Under the pieces are notes generated by a model. The model did no database searches. It was given only the letters and a program-made list of their open reading frames with translations, and was not told the origin of the DNA. From assembly GCA_905181745.1 (NCBI GenBank), contig CAJIYV010000163.1:1-33582 (forward strand): a stretch of 33,582 nt of DNA, read 5' to 3'. How positions within the stretch are numbered: the stretch's first letter is position 1; every line of letters begins with the position of its first letter. Below are positions 31,189-33,582 of this stretch, piece by piece. Source of the DNA: an uncultured Actinomycetes bacterium (GTDB taxonomy: Bacteria > Actinomycetota > Actinomycetes > S36-B12). The position numbers and the translations under genes were made by a program.

Positions 31189-31980
31189 GTGCCTGAAGTC
31201 CTCCTTGATTTCCCCAGAGCCTGGGTTGAGTTCGTCGACCCATCAGATGACGACCAATTGATCCGCTGCGATCTCACTTGGCTCACTTCCAAGTACAACT
31301 GCATTTTCGGCAGAGGCTGTAAAGGCATTGAGGCCGAGCGCCCCGATGCGGGCTGCTGCGCCCACGGCGCTCATTTTTCTGAAAAGAAGGACGAGAAGCG
31401 AGTGCGCAAATGGGTTAAGAAACTTACCCCCGATGTGTGGGAGAACTACGAACTTGGACTGGGGAAGAAAGGCTGGACTGAGAAAGAAGATGGCGTCGAT
31501 AAAACCCGAGTCGTCAAGGGTGCCTGCATTTTCCACAACTCCGAGGGATTTTCCGGTGGCTACGGGTGCGCACTACACCATTTGGCCGAAAAAGAGGGCG
31601 TTCATTTCATCGAGACCAAGCCAGACGTCTGCTGGCAGCTTCCACTGCGACGCTCCTATGACAATGTGACCTACGAGGACGGCCGTGAGCGCCAAGTCGT
31701 CGTCTTGGGCGAGTACGACCGTCGTGCGTGGGGAGCCGGTGGAGCCGATCTTGATTGGTACTGCACGGGTAACACCGAAGCGCATACTGCGAGCGAACCG
31801 GTCTACATCAATTCAAAGGAAGAAATCGTGGCCCTGATTGGGGCACCGGCTTATGAGGAACTTGCTCAGCTGTGCCGGAACCGCGAGGCTGTGATCACAA
31901 GTTTTAATCAGCGGGGTAAAAAGTCAGACCCCACGGTCAGAATTGGGCTGTCGATTCATCCGGCTGACCCGCAGGACTAA
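31189..31980 (+). CDS. Conserved actinobacterial cysteine-rich protein, function unknown
   Basis: A soluble protein of 263 residues with ten cysteines. A cluster near the N-terminus is C38-x5-C44-x11-C56-C57 (NCIFGRGCKG to GCCAHG). Later ones are in KGACIFHN, GYGCALHH, KPDVCWQL, DWYCTGN and QLCRNR. Histidines flank several (CCAHGAHF, CALHHL), so a metal site, either zinc or iron-sulfur, is plausible. The pattern recalls the YkgJ/DUF3109-type cysteine-cluster proteins, but I cannot assign the family firmly. Similar proteins are widespread in actinobacteria. It starts leaderless, diverges from the ATPase operon and ends 15 bases before radA, so the two may be co-transcribed. Confidence 0.85.
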   Translation: MPEVLLDFPRAWVEFVDPSDDDQLIRCDLTWLTSKYNCIFGRGCKGIEAERPDAGCCAHGAHFSEKKDEKRVRKWVKKLTPDVWENYELGLGKKGWTEKEDGVDKTRVVKGACIFHNSEGFSGGYGCALHHLAEKEGVHFIETKPDVCWQLPLRRSYDNVTYEDGRERQVVVLGEYDRRAWGAGGADLDWYCTGNTEAHTASEPVYINSKEEIVALIGAPAYEELAQLCRNREAVITSFNQRGKKSDPTVRIGLSIHPADPQD

Positions 31981-31995
31981 AACACAGGACTTAAC

Positions 31996-33387
31996 ATGGC
32001 AAAAAGCACTACGAAAACACCTCAATTTCGCTGCACCGAGTGTGGCTGGGCTACCGGTAAATGGGGTGGGCGCTGCGGTGAATGTCAATCTTGGGGCACA
32101 GTAGAAGAGGTCGGTGTGGTTACCGCTACTACTAAAGTAAGGGCAACGACATCGCCCGCACTTGCCATTAATGAGATTGATATTTCTGCAGCACAAGCTC
32201 ACAGCACCGGGATCGGTGAATTTGATCGGGCACTCGGGGGTGGATTTGTGCCTGGGGCCGTCCTCCTTCTCGCCGGAGAACCAGGGGTTGGCAAATCAAC
32301 ACTGCTCTTGGCTGTGGCAGCCCAGTGGGCGCGGATGGGACACAAGGTCCTTTATCTCACCGGTGAGGAATCTGTCGCCCAAGTTCGACTGCGTGCTGAG
32401 CGAATCGATGCCGTCAGCGACTCACTCTTCCTCGCAGCTGAAACCGACCTTGGAGTAGCACTGGGTCACATTGAACACACGAACCCATCACTACTCATTG
32501 TTGACTCAGTGCAAACCATCTCAAGCGCCGATGTCGACGGAGTTAGCGGAGGGGTCACTCAGGTCAAGGAAGTTGCCGCATCACTCATTCGGGCAGCCAA
32601 GTCGAGGAATATGACCACGGTCCTTGTTGGCCATGTCACAAAAGACGGCAGCGTTGCCGGCCCGCGCGCACTTGAGCACCTCGTTGACGTGGTCTTGCAG
32701 TTTGAAGGTGACCGACACGGACCCCTTCGCCTAGTGCGTGCGGTAAAAAATCGTTATGGCCCGGCTGACGAGATCGGCTGCTTCGAATTGACCGAGGATG
32801 GCATTCACGGACTCCCTGACCCAAGTGGCCTATTTCTCGGTGACCGAACCCACCCAGTCCCTGGAACATGCGTCACCATCACCGTCGAAGGAAAGCGACC
32901 ACTGGTGGCTGAAGTTCAGGCACTAATTGCGCCTTCTAGCTCACCCCAACCCCGCCGGGTGACCAGCGGCCTTGACTCTTCTCGGACCGCCATGATGTTG
33001 GGGATCTTGGAGCGTCGCGCGGGCCTGTCACTCTCTACCGCGGATTGCTTCGTGGCAACCGTTGGCGGAATGCGCCTACTTGAACCGGCAACTGACCTGG
33101 CAACAGCGCTTGCGATCGTCAGTAGCGTGAAGGACATTTCATTACCCAGCGGTCTGGTTGCCATTGGCGAACTTGGACTAGCCGGCGACATTCGCCGGAT
33201 AACCGGACTTGAGAAGCGGCTAGATGAAGCGGCCCGACTGGGTTTCACCGATGCAATTATTCCCACCGGCACTTCTGTGAAAACTCAGGGAATCGTCACC
33301 CATCCTGTGTCCAATATTGCACAAGCAGTAACCGTGATGACCTCACTGACTGCACGCTCGAAGCGTGAAGGTGCGCCGAACCCTTAA
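31996..33387 (+). CDS. radA: DNA repair protein RadA (Sms)
   Basis: A RecA-related helicase that promotes branch migration in recombinational repair. It has 463 residues. The N-terminal zinc finger is C13-x2-C16 and C27-x2-C30 (CTECG, CGECQ). The ATPase core has Walker A GEPGVGKSTLL near residue 95, Walker B LLIVDSVQT, and the RadA-specific KNRYG (AVKNRYGPA) near residue 251. The C-terminal part resembles a Lon protease domain (GGMRLLEPATDLA, GELGLAGDIRR) and is non-proteolytic in this family. The ATG at 31996 follows AGGA by seven bases. The stop overlaps a convergent gene's stop by four bases. Confidence 0.98.
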   Translation: MAKSTTKTPQFRCTECGWATGKWGGRCGECQSWGTVEEVGVVTATTKVRATTSPALAINEIDISAAQAHSTGIGEFDRALGGGFVPGAVLLLAGEPGVGKSTLLLAVAAQWARMGHKVLYLTGEESVAQVRLRAERIDAVSDSLFLAAETDLGVALGHIEHTNPSLLIVDSVQTISSADVDGVSGGVTQVKEVAASLIRAAKSRNMTTVLVGHVTKDGSVAGPRALEHLVDVVLQFEGDRHGPLRLVRAVKNRYGPADEIGCFELTEDGIHGLPDPSGLFLGDRTHPVPGTCVTITVEGKRPLVAEVQALIAPSSSPQPRRVTSGLDSSRTAMMLGILERRAGLSLSTADCFVATVGGMRLLEPATDLATALAIVSSVKDISLPSGLVAIGELGLAGDIRRITGLEKRLDEAARLGFTDAIIPTGTSVKTQGIVTHPVSNIAQAVTVMTSLTARSKREGAPNP

Positions 33388-33582
33388 TTCTTCTTTGTCA
33401 CAGCAAAAGGAGTCGCTTCACTGAAGACATCGGCGTTGCGACCAATCACCTCATAACGGCCCACCTTGGCCGCCTCGTCAATCTCGGGACATCCTGGCTC
33501 GCTCAGTTGACCATTCCACGCGATGGTGGATGCGACTATGTCACCGGGTTCAAGGACCACAACTTTTTTCTTCTTGCTCGGC
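33384..33582 (-). CDS. 3' end of an unidentified gene (N-terminus off window)
   Basis: Only the last 65 residues are visible, beginning PSKKKKVVVLEPGDIVASTI and ending SEATPFAVTKKN, then TAA. The pattern of short alternating hydrophobic stretches with W-N-G-Q, one Cys and GRYEVIGR looks like the end of a beta-sandwich domain, possibly of a secreted protein (BsuPI or DUF4232-like folds end similarly). No function can be assigned. The frame is open to the window edge and codon use looks normal. It is convergent with radA, the two stops overlapping by four bases. Confidence 0.7.
   Translation of the reverse strand, partial: PSKKKKVVVLEPGDIVASTIAWNGQLSEPGCPEIDEAAKVGRYEVIGRNADVFSEATPFAVTKKN

Noticed and set aside
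1..33582. CRISPR array, insertion sequence, prophage or defence island
   Set aside because: No regularly spaced repeats, transposase, integrase, phage or nuclease genes are present; all long frames are core metabolic, respiratory or repair genes.

Overview
The window is a dense block of core bacterial genes from an actinobacterium (Actinomycetota). This rests on the small basic ribosomal protein bS22, the excisionase-type regulator next to proC, a Rex repressor directly ahead of a CobA-HemD fusion, DUF4229 beside menA, and protein sequences that resemble mycobacterial and streptomycete homologues throughout. Base composition looks close to half G+C and gene spacing is very tight. Both suit a streamlined, probably aquatic lineage (Nanopelagicales or a relative is a guess), but no marker gene here fixes the genus. 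I see no mobile element, CRISPR array, tRNA, rRNA or phage gene.

Layout. Positions 1-6218 (minus) hold the start of a complex I operon, nuoA-B-C-D-E-F-G, with nuoG cut by the window edge. A near-perfect Rex operator lies 68 bases upstream of nuoA. Positions 6322-14413 hold the menaquinone genes: menG (minus), menF (plus), menD-menC-menB (minus), then menE-menA (plus). menB and menE diverge from only 35 bases. Positions 14306-15096 hold two small membrane proteins, one of them overlapping menA antisense. Positions 15120-22044 (minus) are one tight run: rex, cobA/hemD, a phosphoglycerate-mutase-like gene, resA, ccdA, resB, ccsB. This is redox sensing, tetrapyrrole synthesis and System II cytochrome c maturation in one apparent operon. 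Positions 22201-24086 (minus) carry an acyl-CoA ligase and a glutaredoxin-like protein. Then follow an HAD-IB phosphatase (plus), an acyltransferase, bS22 and a BldC/excisionase-type regulator (minus). Positions 26491-31101 (minus) form an operon: CtpE-like P-type ATPase, sugar-phosphate isomerase-like protein, TetR regulator, proC. Finally an unknown cysteine-rich protein and radA (plus) meet the 3' end of a further minus-strand gene.

How it fits together. Roughly the first 22 kb is a respiratory island. Complex I feeds electrons to menaquinone made by the men genes. Cytochrome c maturation proteins equip the downstream chain, and Rex senses NADH/NAD+ and probably controls the nuo operon. 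Much of 7-28 kb looks like a condensed, rearranged version of the Mycobacterium tuberculosis region from about Rv0498 to Rv0558, with hemA and hemC missing between rex and hemD.

Another clear signal is regulatory. At least seven genes that head transcripts have a TAnnnT -10 box ending 6 or 7 bases before the start codon, which implies leaderless mRNAs. No unmistakably new defence or biosynthetic system is visible. The less explained items are the Rex-led heme/cytochrome operon, a possible structured RNA antisense to the proC 3' side, inverted repeats ahead of the BldC-like regulator, and an acyl-CoA ligase with an altered P-loop.
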